Source: Alphaproteobacteria bacterium | GTDB taxonomy: Bacteria; Pseudomonadota; Alphaproteobacteria; Rhizobiales; Devosiaceae | Length of the DNA: 5,184 bases | NCBI GenBank assembly: GCA_013152625.1 | Contig: JAADFY010000118.1 | Coordinates: forward strand, 1-5,184 | Direction of reading: 5' to 3' | In this document: positions 1 to 5,184 of the stretch, piece by piece | Layout of the letters: every line of letters starts with the position of its first letter | Numbering within the stretch: position 1 is the stretch's first letter | Position numbers and translations under genes: made by a program | Notes under the pieces: model-generated | Told to the model about the DNA's origin: nothing | Seen by the model: only the letters and a program-made list of their open reading frames with translations | The model's database searches: none

Positions 1-419
1 GGCGGCGTCGGCACGCTGTCCCGGCGCCGGGACATGACCTGGGTGGCCACATCCAGGGGCACTGCCCAGCTCTTGCCACCCCATCGGTAAGAGGCAAATG
101 CGGGGCCGACGGTCTGGGCCGCCCATTTTGCAAGAATGTCCGGGGCGAAAAGCGTTTCGAGGGGAATAAGGCAGTTTTCAGCCACCGCCTCCCCGATATG
201 AGGATGATCGAGCACTAAAAGATCGTATGCCGCCGCCAGCTCGCCAATCGGGGCACTCTCGAACCCGGCCAGCGGTTGTTTTTCCCACGATACCAGCGCG
301 GTGCTGCGCCCGGTGTTTACCCGGCGGGCCGCCTCGGCCAGGGCGTCATAGCCCCGGGGGTGATCCCAGGTCAGCCCCTTGAAAGTTGTGGTATCCTTTG
401 TTGGATCATCCCGGCTCAT
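1..419 (-). CDS. ABC transporter solute-binding-like protein, N-terminal part (partial), no signal peptide
   Basis: I translated the minus strand from the ATG at 419. It stays open for 139 residues to the window edge, so the C-terminal part is missing. The fragment resembles proteins annotated as sugar-type extracellular solute-binding proteins: an early TWDHPRGYDAL stretch (residues 17-27), VSWEKQPLAGFES (43-55), a hydrophobic strand ending in LDHPHIGEA (70-78), and SYRWGGKSWAVPLDVATQ (110-127), typical of lobe 1 of type I binding proteins. The first residues are polar (MSRDDPTKDTTTFKG) with no hydrophobic core, lipobox or twin-arginine motif, so as written it would stay in the cytoplasm. 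The ATG overlaps the stop of the lactonase gene as ATGA (416-419); the Shine-Dalgarno match is weak (AGGT), which suggests translational coupling. The in-frame upstream codons (to about 480) also encode no hydrophobic leader. A binding protein placed last, far from the permease, is unusual. The family call comes from recognition, not a search. Confidence 0.75.
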   Translation of the reverse strand, partial: MSRDDPTKDTTTFKGLTWDHPRGYDALAEAARRVNTGRSTALVSWEKQPLAGFESAPIGELAAAYDLLVLDHPHIGEAVAENCLIPLETLFAPDILAKWAAQTVGPAFASYRWGGKSWAVPLDVATQVMSRRRDSVPTP

Positions 420-1300
420 TGGCTGACCTGCCACAGGGGCGGGGCGCCAATGTCCACCGCGATTTCGCTCACGTGCCAGCGGCCAAGATTGGCGACAAAA
501 AGCCGACGATCAGCAAATGCGATATTGGTGGGGTGGCAAAGTACATGGGCAGTGGCGTCTTCGATCAGCACCTTAACCTGCCCGCCGTCCGGCGAAATCC
601 GCAAAAGCCGCGAGGGTTCATAGCAAGCAACCACAATATTGCCCGCCCCATCAAAGGCAATACCGTCCGGCAGGCCGGGCAGGTTGCTGGCAAAGGGAGT
701 GGCGTCGCCGGCACTGCCATCGGGATTGATCGCAATTTTTGTAATGGCGGGAGCAAACGTCTCGCACACATAAAGGGTGTTGCCGTCCGGCCCCATGGCC
801 AGACCATTGGCGAAATTCAGCCCATGGGGGTACCAGAGGTCCCCGGCGCCGGTGGCCAGATCAAAGCTCCAGATGCCGGGGCCGGGCACCCTTGGTTCAT
901 GGCTGTCGGAGACAAAAAGCCGCCCCCGCGCCCTGTCCACCAACGGATAGTTCGGAATTTTCATGCCCGGGGCGGTAAAGCGGGTCAAATCGCGGCTGGA
1001 GAGATCCAGCCGGAACACGGCGCCATGTTTCAGATCGCAGGCAAACAGCGCCCGGTCGCCATCAAATGCCAAACCGAGGATAAATCCACCCGTTGAGGCA
1101 ACCCGTTCCATGGCCGAACCGTCCGGGGCCACACGGCAGATATCGCCGTCCTGATTGCCAACCCAGATCCAGTCATCGGGGCCCACTGCGACCCCTTCGG
1201 GGTGGCTGAGTTTGGGTTCCGTGAACATGCCATCAAAAAACACCATTGCCCGGTCCACCCCCAGGACCGGTTCGGGCGAGGTGGCAAACGAATAGCTCAT
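416..1300 (-). CDS. SMP-30/gluconolactonase/LRE family lactonase
   Basis: This 294-residue protein is a six-bladed beta-propeller of the SMP-30/gluconolactonase family, which hydrolyses sugar lactones to the acids using one divalent metal. Blade-like repeats are visible: HPEGVAVGPD (33-42), GFILGLAFDGD (72-82), NFANGLAMGPDG (162-173), GLPDGIAFDGAG (209-220) and CHPTNIAF (255-262). By comparison with human SMP-30 the likely metal ligands are E35, N165 and D212, with N117 as the further active-site residue; all are present. No signal peptide is seen, so it is probably cytoplasmic. The length is normal for the family. I chose the ATG at 1300 because GGGAGG lies 7 bases upstream and the start overlaps the ATPase stop as ATGA. 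The open frame continues to an ATG at 1459, but the extra 53 residues are arginine-rich, lie inside the ATPase gene and are not family-like. In context it most likely opens the lactone made by the neighbouring dehydrogenase. The substrate is unknown. Confidence 0.9.
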   Translation of the reverse strand: MSYSFATSPEPVLGVDRAMVFFDGMFTEPKLSHPEGVAVGPDDWIWVGNQDGDICRVAPDGSAMERVASTGGFILGLAFDGDRALFACDLKHGAVFRLDLSSRDLTRFTAPGMKIPNYPLVDRARGRLFVSDSHEPRVPGPGIWSFDLATGAGDLWYPHGLNFANGLAMGPDGNTLYVCETFAPAITKIAINPDGSAGDATPFASNLPGLPDGIAFDGAGNIVVACYEPSRLLRISPDGGQVKVLIEDATAHVLCHPTNIAFADRRLFVANLGRWHVSEIAVDIGAPPLWQVSQ

Positions 1301-2352
1301 TTCCAGGCCTCCCGTCGTTTGCCTGTTGCCTGATCGAACAGGTGCAGTTTTTCGTGGGTAAGCTTGAGGCCGATTTGGGTGCCCATGTCTCGGCCTTCGG
1401 TGGGTCCGACTTTTGCCGCCACCAGCGCCCCGCCGACGCGAACGTTCAGCAGCGTACAATCCCCCAGCAATTCCGATGAATAAACCACCCCGGTCAGATC
1501 CGCGTCGCCATCGGTCACCGAAATATCTTCAGGCCGCACCCCGAGGGTGACCTCGCCGTCGCCGGCCCCGGGCACAGCCAGCGTGCCACCCACATGGGAA
1601 AACAGGCCCCCCGCCAGGGTGCCGGCAATCAGGTTCATGGGCGGAGACCCGACAAAACCGGCAACAAATGTGCTGGCCGGGCGCGCGTAAATTTCCGCCG
1701 GCGTGCCAATCTGCCGGATGCGCGCCTCGTTCATGATCACAATTCTATCGGCCAGGGTCATGGCTTCGACCTGATCGTGGGTGACATATATCGTTGTTGT
1801 CGCCAGCTCCCTTTGCAGGTGCTTTAGCTCCGCGCGCATGACGGTGCGCAATTTGGCATCAAGGTTCGAAAGCGGCTCGTCCATTAAAAAAAGCCTTGGG
1901 GTTCTAACGATTGCCCGGGCCAGTGCCACCCGCTGGCGCTGTCCGCCCGACAGTTCCGCAGGACGGCGGCTCAGCAGATGGGCCATCTCGATCTTGGCCG
2001 CCGCTTCGGTCACCCGGCGCTGGCGCTCTTTGCGACCCACCTTCGCCATTTTTAGCGGATAGCCGATATTTTCTCCCACCGTCATGTGCGGATAAAGCGC
2101 ATAGTCCTGAAATACCATCGCCAGATCCCGGTGGCGGGCCGGAATATCGTTGACCTTGTCCCCCCCGATCACAATGTCGCCGGTGGTGGGCTCCTCCAGC
2201 CCTGCGATCAAACGCATGGTGGTGGATTTTCCGCAGCCGGACGGTCCGAGCAGAACCAGAAATTCTCCATCCTTAATGGTCAGGTTCAGGCCCTCAAGCG
2301 CGGTAAAATCACCGAACTTCTTGCCCAGATTGGTCAGTACGACCGTGGTCAT
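1297..2352 (-). CDS. Carbohydrate ABC transporter ATP-binding protein (MalK/UgpC type)
   Basis: This 351-residue cytoplasmic ATPase powers a CUT1-type importer. All nucleotide-binding motifs are intact: Walker A GPSGCGKST (36-44), Q-loop Q82 in VFQDYALYPHMTV, signature LSGGQRQR (134-141), Walker B LFLMDEP (154-160), D-loop SNLDAKLR (162-169) and switch H192 in YVTHDQVEA. After about residue 235 comes the regulatory OB-fold (MOP-like) domain typical of MalK/UgpC, with the hallmark GVRPEDI (271-277). The length is typical (about 350-370). The ATG at 2352 overlaps the mutarotase stop as ATGA and has a strong GGAGGGG just upstream. The closest functional partner in view is the MalG-type permease at 4997-5184, four genes upstream in the same direction. 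The family is very confident; the transported sugar cannot be read from an ATPase, which in this family can serve several importers. Confidence 0.97.
   Translation of the reverse strand: MTTVVLTNLGKKFGDFTALEGLNLTIKDGEFLVLLGPSGCGKSTTMRLIAGLEEPTTGDIVIGGDKVNDIPARHRDLAMVFQDYALYPHMTVGENIGYPLKMAKVGRKERQRRVTEAAAKIEMAHLLSRRPAELSGGQRQRVALARAIVRTPRLFLMDEPLSNLDAKLRTVMRAELKHLQRELATTTIYVTHDQVEAMTLADRIVIMNEARIRQIGTPAEIYARPASTFVAGFVGSPPMNLIAGTLAGGLFSHVGGTLAVPGAGDGEVTLGVRPEDISVTDGDADLTGVVYSSELLGDCTLLNVRVGGALVAAKVGPTEGRDMGTQIGLKLTHEKLHLFDQATGKRREAWK
1308..1313 (-). promoter_or_regulatory. Shine-Dalgarno site of the lactonase gene
   Basis: On the minus strand this reads GGGAGG, 7 bases before the ATG at 1300. 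It lies inside the last codons of the ATPase gene. It decides the lactonase start in favour of 1300 over the in-frame ATG at 1459. Confidence 0.75.
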
Positions 2353-3449
2353 ATCCCCTCCGTTCCTGCAAAGAAATTTTTCTCAAACGGCACGGTTCGG
2401 GTGTCGCCACCCGCCTCGGTCAGGATCAGCGCGTTTCCGCTTTGGGCAATCCCGGCGATGCGCCCCCACCCGTCGGGCCGCGCCAGGGCGCCGATCACAT
2501 GGGCAACACGATGGGTGCGTCGATCGGCAAGGGGCAGGGCGGTGGCGACGCCCATGCGGCTCACGGGATTTTCCAAAAGCGCCGCCCGGTGACCGCCGTC
2601 CCCGGCGGCACAGCCATCTTCAATGCCCAGAACACCCCTGTGGCGCCCGTTCCAGGGTGCATAATCGCGCCCGCCATTGGAATGCCACAACATGGTCACC
2701 GGCAGCACACGGGGGTCCTTGAGCACAAAAACAATATCATTTTCTTCGTCGCGAACCACCGCAGACCAGCCCAGCGGCGCCCCCTCCGCCTCCACCAGGG
2801 TAATGAAATCCTCGTGGCGGTGGGCAATGGGTAATCTGGTCAGATCGACCTGATCGCCCTGATCGCCGGGAAAAGCTTCAAGGTCACCCGTTTCGGACCC
2901 ACAGGCCAACCGGTTGCGGTCGGGCTCAAGCGGCACCGGCGAGGTGATGGCCCGGCGCTTGGGCGAAGTGCTGAATCGGCCGGTACCTGCCAGTTTGATC
3001 ATCGGATGGTGGGCAACGGGCAGTCCGCCTGCTCCGCCTTTGATCCAATGGGTCTGGTAGAGCAATGGCGCATCGGGGGCCAGCCGCACCTGTTTTTCAA
3101 TGGTTGCACCCATCACTGGACGCCCCAGCACGCAATGCAGGCGATCGGAGGTCCGGGACAAAATCTCCCAGGTGCTGTTAGCGCTCCAGCCATGAGCCGG
3201 CGCGTCTTCGACATCGCTTTTGCCGAACGGGGCGCAGAAAAAGTCCCCCGATAGCGCCCGGTTCATCGGCGAGAGGTCCTCGCCGAGCGCAACGGTCGCG
3301 TCCTTCACCCAGGGCGCGGTACTCAATGGTTCAATCACCTGCCCGTTCATTAAAAACGACAGGTGACGCAAGTTGCCGATTGCGGGATTAAAAGTCAGGC
3401 GCCCCCAACGGTTTTTAAGGGTTACCTTGTCGTGTGCAAGCTCGCCCAT
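2349..3449 (-). CDS. Aldose 1-epimerase (galactose mutarotase)-like protein
   Basis: This 366-residue protein resembles the galactose mutarotase-like beta-sandwich superfamily, whose members interconvert sugar anomers or bind sugars. It opens with a strand-rich region (GRLTFNPAIGNLRHLSF, 16-32). It then has GDFFCAPFG (68-76), HGWSANSTWE (87-96), VAHHPMIKL (145-153), and the pair MLWHSNGGRDYAPWNG (253-268) and VLGIED (273-278). In GalM the catalytic residues are a histidine and a glutamate; by position the candidates here are H147 or H148 and E277, with H87 as a second active-site histidine. This mapping is inferred, not aligned. No signal peptide or membrane segment is seen. The start ATG at 3449 follows the dehydrogenase stop by 5 bases and has GGGGGGAG upstream (3458-3465). 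Downstream it overlaps the ATPase start by 4 bases. Next to a dehydrogenase and a lactonase, it plausibly supplies the anomer to be oxidised. It is longer and more divergent than standard GalM, so a non-catalytic or different sugar role is possible. Confidence 0.75.
   Translation of the reverse strand: MGELAHDKVTLKNRWGRLTFNPAIGNLRHLSFLMNGQVIEPLSTAPWVKDATVALGEDLSPMNRALSGDFFCAPFGKSDVEDAPAHGWSANSTWEILSRTSDRLHCVLGRPVMGATIEKQVRLAPDAPLLYQTHWIKGGAGGLPVAHHPMIKLAGTGRFSTSPKRRAITSPVPLEPDRNRLACGSETGDLEAFPGDQGDQVDLTRLPIAHRHEDFITLVEAEGAPLGWSAVVRDEENDIVFVLKDPRVLPVTMLWHSNGGRDYAPWNGRHRGVLGIEDGCAAGDGGHRAALLENPVSRMGVATALPLADRRTHRVAHVIGALARPDGWGRIAGIAQSGNALILTEAGGDTRTVPFEKNFFAGTEGI
2355..2361 (-). promoter_or_regulatory. 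Shine-Dalgarno site of the ATPase gene
   Basis: On the minus strand this reads GGAGGGG, only 2 bases before the ATG at 2352 (4 bases if GGAGG is taken as the core). It lies within the last codons of the mutarotase-like gene. The short spacing combined with the ATGA overlap fits re-initiation by ribosomes that have just terminated. Confidence 0.65.
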
Positions 3450-3454
3450 GTGCG

Positions 3455-4213
3455 TTACTCCCCCCGGATGGCAAGGCCGCCATCCACCCGCAGGATTTCG
3501 CCGGTAATGAAACTGGCCCGTTCCGAGGCAAGAAACATCACCGCGTCGGCCACCTCGTCGGGGCGGCCAAAGCGGCCAAGCGGATGGGCCTTGCTCCAGG
3601 TTTCGATCAGATCGGAGGGATCATCGAGATCGGAAAATATGCTCTCGTTCATGGGCGTCAGAATGGTCCCCGGCGCCACCGCATTCACCCGGATGCCGGC
3701 GGGGGCAAGATCGATAGCGGTCTGAACCGTTAGTGCGTTGATCGCCCCTTTGGCGGCGGCATAGGCAGACCAGCCCCGAAAGCCGCGCAACCCTTGCACG
3801 GATGACATATTCACGATTGCCCCCCCGCCCCGTTCCCGCATGTACGGCACGCAAACTTTCATGCCCCGCCAGAAGCCGGAAAGGTTGGTGTTGATGACAT
3901 CCTGCCACTGCTCCTGATCAATTTCATCGACGACGCCCTTTTGTGCCCGCGCCGCGTTATTGAGCAAAATGTCGATGCCACCGAACGTGTGCACCGCCCG
4001 ATCGGCCATGGCCTGCATCGCGCTAAGGGAACGGACATCTGTGGGCACAAAAAGCGCGCGCTCCCCAAGTTCGGCAGCGGTTTTCGCCCCCACCTCGCCA
4101 TTGATGTCGGCCAGCACCACTTTGGCACCCCCCCGTACAAACGCCTCGGCGCAGGCCCGCCCGATACCCATGGCCCCACCGGTAACAACCGCCACCTTGC
4201 CTTCAAATTCCAT
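3455..4213 (-). CDS. Short-chain dehydrogenase/reductase (SDR), classical, probably NAD-dependent
   Basis: This 252-residue single-domain Rossmann oxidoreductase has the usual classical SDR length. Visible motifs are the nucleotide loop TGGAMGIG (11-18); D36 at the end of the second strand (VVLADI), which favours NAD(H) over NADP(H); acidic D59 before V60; NNAA (85-88) in place of the common NNAG; N110 in NTNLSG; catalytic S138 in IVNMSSVQG; Y151 and K155 in YAAAK; PGTILTPM (181-188); and the C-terminal GEILRVDGG (238-246). The tetrad N-S-Y-K is complete. The ATG at 4213 follows the hydratase stop by 3 bases and has AAGGGAGA upstream. Between transporter genes, a mutarotase and a lactonase, the most likely role is oxidation of an imported aldose to its lactone. 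However, the gene directly upstream encodes a crotonase-fold enzyme, so a 3-hydroxyacyl-CoA or other alcohol substrate cannot be excluded. SDR substrate cannot be assigned from motifs. Confidence 0.93.
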   Translation of the reverse strand: MEFEGKVAVVTGGAMGIGRACAEAFVRGGAKVVLADINGEVGAKTAAELGERALFVPTDVRSLSAMQAMADRAVHTFGGIDILLNNAARAQKGVVDEIDQEQWQDVINTNLSGFWRGMKVCVPYMRERGGGAIVNMSSVQGLRGFRGWSAYAAAKGAINALTVQTAIDLAPAGIRVNAVAPGTILTPMNESIFSDLDDPSDLIETWSKAHPLGRFGRPDEVADAVMFLASERASFITGEILRVDGGLAIRGE

Positions 4214-4216
4214 TGC

Positions 4217-4993
4217 TCATTCTCCCTTGAAAACCGGGTCGCGTTTTTCCACGAAAGCCTCGATCCCTTCCTGCCCGTCTCCTGTGGAAAAAAGCCCGAA
4301 CAAGGCCGCCTGTTCGTGGCTTTTGGCAGCCTCAACGGGTGTTTCGGGCCCCTCCCGTATCAGCCGCTTCATTTCCGCCAGCGCCAGGGGGGCAATTTTC
4401 AATGAGGCCCGCGCCCGCTGGAGCACCGCATCAGTTAGGGCCTCGGGCGCGGTTACCTCGGCAGCGATCCCCAACTCATGGGCGCGCCGGCCGCTCATGT
4501 GCCAGCCGGCAAGCATGATGTCCGAGGCAGCGAACTTGCCCACCGCCCGGGTCAGCCGCACGGTGCCGCCACCACCCGGGCAAAGCCCCAGCCGGCCTTC
4601 GGGCAAACCAAGGCGCGCCTGGTCGGACACTATGATGATGTCGCAGCACAGCGCGATCTCAAATCCGCCCCCAAGTGCAAATCCGTCAATGGCGCAGATG
4701 ACCGGTTTGGGCAGGCGTTCGAGTTTGTCAAAAACCCGGCGCGAATTTTTCTGAAACGCGATAAACTGCGTCCGTTTCCCCCCCTGGTATTCAGCGATGT
4801 CGGCCCCGGCCACGAACGCTTTGCCCCCGGCGCCCCGCAACACCAGAACCCGCACGTCCGGGCCCGCCGCATCGTCCAGCGCCCGGTCGAACTCGGCCAT
4901 GAGCGGCGTGGAAAGCGCATTGAGTTTGTCGGGCCGGTTGAAAAGCAACTGCCGGACGCCGGGATGGGGATGGGAAATTTCAATCAGGGCCAT
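4217..4993 (-). CDS. Enoyl-CoA hydratase/isomerase (crotonase) family protein
   Basis: This 258-residue protein is a full-length crotonase-fold enzyme; members act on acyl-CoA thioesters, classically adding water to a 2-enoyl-CoA. The early FNRPDKLNAL motif (18-27) is present. The oxyanion-hole segments are AFVAGADI (59-66) and GFALGGGFE (104-112). The two catalytic glutamates of rat hydratase (E144 and E164) correspond to E112 in GGGFE and E132 in LGLPEG, and both are present. GGGGTVRLTRAVGK (140-153) and a C-terminal helical region follow, ending VEKRDPVFKGE. No targeting signal is seen. The ATG at 4993 lies 3 bases past the permease stop, with AAGGGG 6 bases upstream (5000-5005). The residues favour genuine hydratase chemistry, but crotonases include isomerases, dehalogenases, hydrolases and decarboxylases. 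Its place in an otherwise sugar-type operon is unexpected, and no CoA ligase or CoA-transferase is in view. The family call is secure; the substrate is unknown. Confidence 0.95.
   Translation of the reverse strand: MALIEISHPHPGVRQLLFNRPDKLNALSTPLMAEFDRALDDAAGPDVRVLVLRGAGGKAFVAGADIAEYQGGKRTQFIAFQKNSRRVFDKLERLPKPVICAIDGFALGGGFEIALCCDIIIVSDQARLGLPEGRLGLCPGGGGTVRLTRAVGKFAASDIMLAGWHMSGRRAHELGIAAEVTAPEALTDAVLQRARASLKIAPLALAEMKRLIREGPETPVEAAKSHEQAALFGLFSTGDGQEGIEAFVEKRDPVFKGE
4221..4228 (-). promoter_or_regulatory. Shine-Dalgarno site of the SDR gene
   Basis: On the minus strand this reads AAGGGAGA, 7 bases before the ATG at 4213. It is embedded in the last codons of the hydratase gene (Lys-Gly-Glu), so the two genes are likely to be translated in tandem. 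Confidence 0.65.
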
Positions 4994-4996
4994 GGG

Positions 4997-5184
4997 TTAC
5001 CCCTTTACGGCGCCGGCGGTCAGCCCGGCGACAAAATAGCGTTGCAGGAAGAAAAATACGACGACCACGGGCACGGAAACCATCACCGAGGAAGCCATCA
5101 GTTCGCCCCAGCGGATACCATACTGGCCAATGAAATCATTGAGCCCCACCGGCAGGGTGCGCATTTCCTTGCTGGAGGTAAACG
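4997..5184 (-). CDS. Carbohydrate ABC transporter permease, MalG type, C-terminal fragment (partial)
   Basis: The minus strand is open from the window edge to a TAA at 4997-4999, giving the last 61 residues of a protein whose start lies outside. It contains TLPVGLNDFIGQYGIRWGEL (9-28), then a hydrophobic span of about 20 residues (roughly 29-48, MASSVMVSVPVVVVFFFLQ), then RYFVAGLTAGAVKG at the end. This is the characteristic tail of inner-membrane permeases of the MalG/UgpE group of CUT1 carbohydrate importers: a last transmembrane helix followed by the short QRYFVAGLTAGAVKG terminus. The hydratase gene starts 3 bases after the stop, so it is in the same transcription unit. The partner MalF-type permease would be expected just upstream, beyond position 5184. 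The window edge, not a mutation, explains the truncation. Confidence 0.93.
   Translation of the reverse strand, partial: FTSSKEMRTLPVGLNDFIGQYGIRWGELMASSVMVSVPVVVVFFFLQRYFVAGLTAGAVKG

Noticed and set aside
386..1096. Plus-strand open frame of 236 codons antisense to the lactonase gene
   Set aside because: A shadow of the high-GC lactonase gene; its composition is low-complexity Gly/Pro/Lys/Gln-like and no domain is recognisable.
1301..1459. N-terminal extension of the lactonase frame to an ATG at 1459 (347 residues instead of 294)
   Set aside because: The added residues are Arg/Gly-rich, unlike the family, and lie wholly inside the ATPase coding region; the ATG at 1300 has a good Shine-Dalgarno site and an ATGA overlap.
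2150..2722. Plus-strand open frame of 190 codons spanning the ATPase/mutarotase junction
   Set aside because: It crosses two confidently assigned minus-strand genes and its translation is Pro/Arg/Ser-rich without motifs.
2840..2870. Short direct repeat of a GATCGCCCT-like unit in the mutarotase-like gene
   Set aside because: It only encodes a Gly-Asp-Gln repeat (GDQGDQ) in a probable surface loop; two copies with no further array, so not a mobile or regulatory repeat.
3458..3466. Run of C residues just before the mutarotase-like gene, possible slippery site or sequencing error
   Set aside because: On the minus strand it is the G-rich Shine-Dalgarno region next to the dehydrogenase stop; both neighbouring frames are intact, so no frameshift is needed.
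3960..4754. Long plus-strand open frame of 264 codons
   Set aside because: It is antisense to the well-supported hydratase and SDR genes, is rich in Ser/Pro/Ala/Arg as expected from the complement of high-GC codons, and shows no family motif.
1..5184. Search for CRISPR repeats, tRNA/rRNA, insertion sequences, terminator hairpins followed by T-runs, or internal promoters
   Set aside because: Coding sequence fills the window with gaps of at most 5 bases and I saw no supporting structure by eye; weak hairpins within GC-rich codons are not informative.

Overview
This window (about 60% G+C by eye) is completely filled by seven genes, all on the minus strand, so transcription runs from position 5184 down to position 1. 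Gaps between genes are 5 bases or fewer, and three consecutive junctions are 4-base ATGA stop/start overlaps. I see no internal promoter or terminator candidate, no RNA gene, no mobile element and no CRISPR. The layout and codon preference suggest an alphaproteobacterium (Rhizobiales, Rhodobacterales or Rhodospirillales type). That is an inference from gene content and style; there is no phylogenetic marker here.

In order of transcription: (1) the C-terminal end of a MalG-type carbohydrate ABC transporter permease (4997-5184, cut by the window edge); (2) an enoyl-CoA hydratase/isomerase family protein with both catalytic glutamates (4217-4993); (3) a classical short-chain dehydrogenase with an NAD-type acidic residue (3455-4213); (4) a galactose-mutarotase-like protein (2349-3449); (5) a MalK/UgpC-type ATPase (1297-2352); (6) an SMP-30/gluconolactonase-like lactonase (416-1300); and (7) the N-terminal 139 residues of a solute-binding-like protein (1-419, cut by the window edge).

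Read together, this is most simply an uptake-plus-oxidation operon for a sugar or sugar-like compound. The permease and ATPase import it, the mutarotase interconverts anomers, the dehydrogenase oxidises the hemiacetal to a lactone, and the SMP-30 protein opens the lactone to the acid, with no kinase in view. Two things do not fit a routine sugar operon: a CoA-ester enzyme (crotonase fold) sits between the permease and the dehydrogenase, and the last gene encodes a solute-binding-like protein with no visible signal peptide. These two are the best leads. The substrate cannot be named from the sequence.
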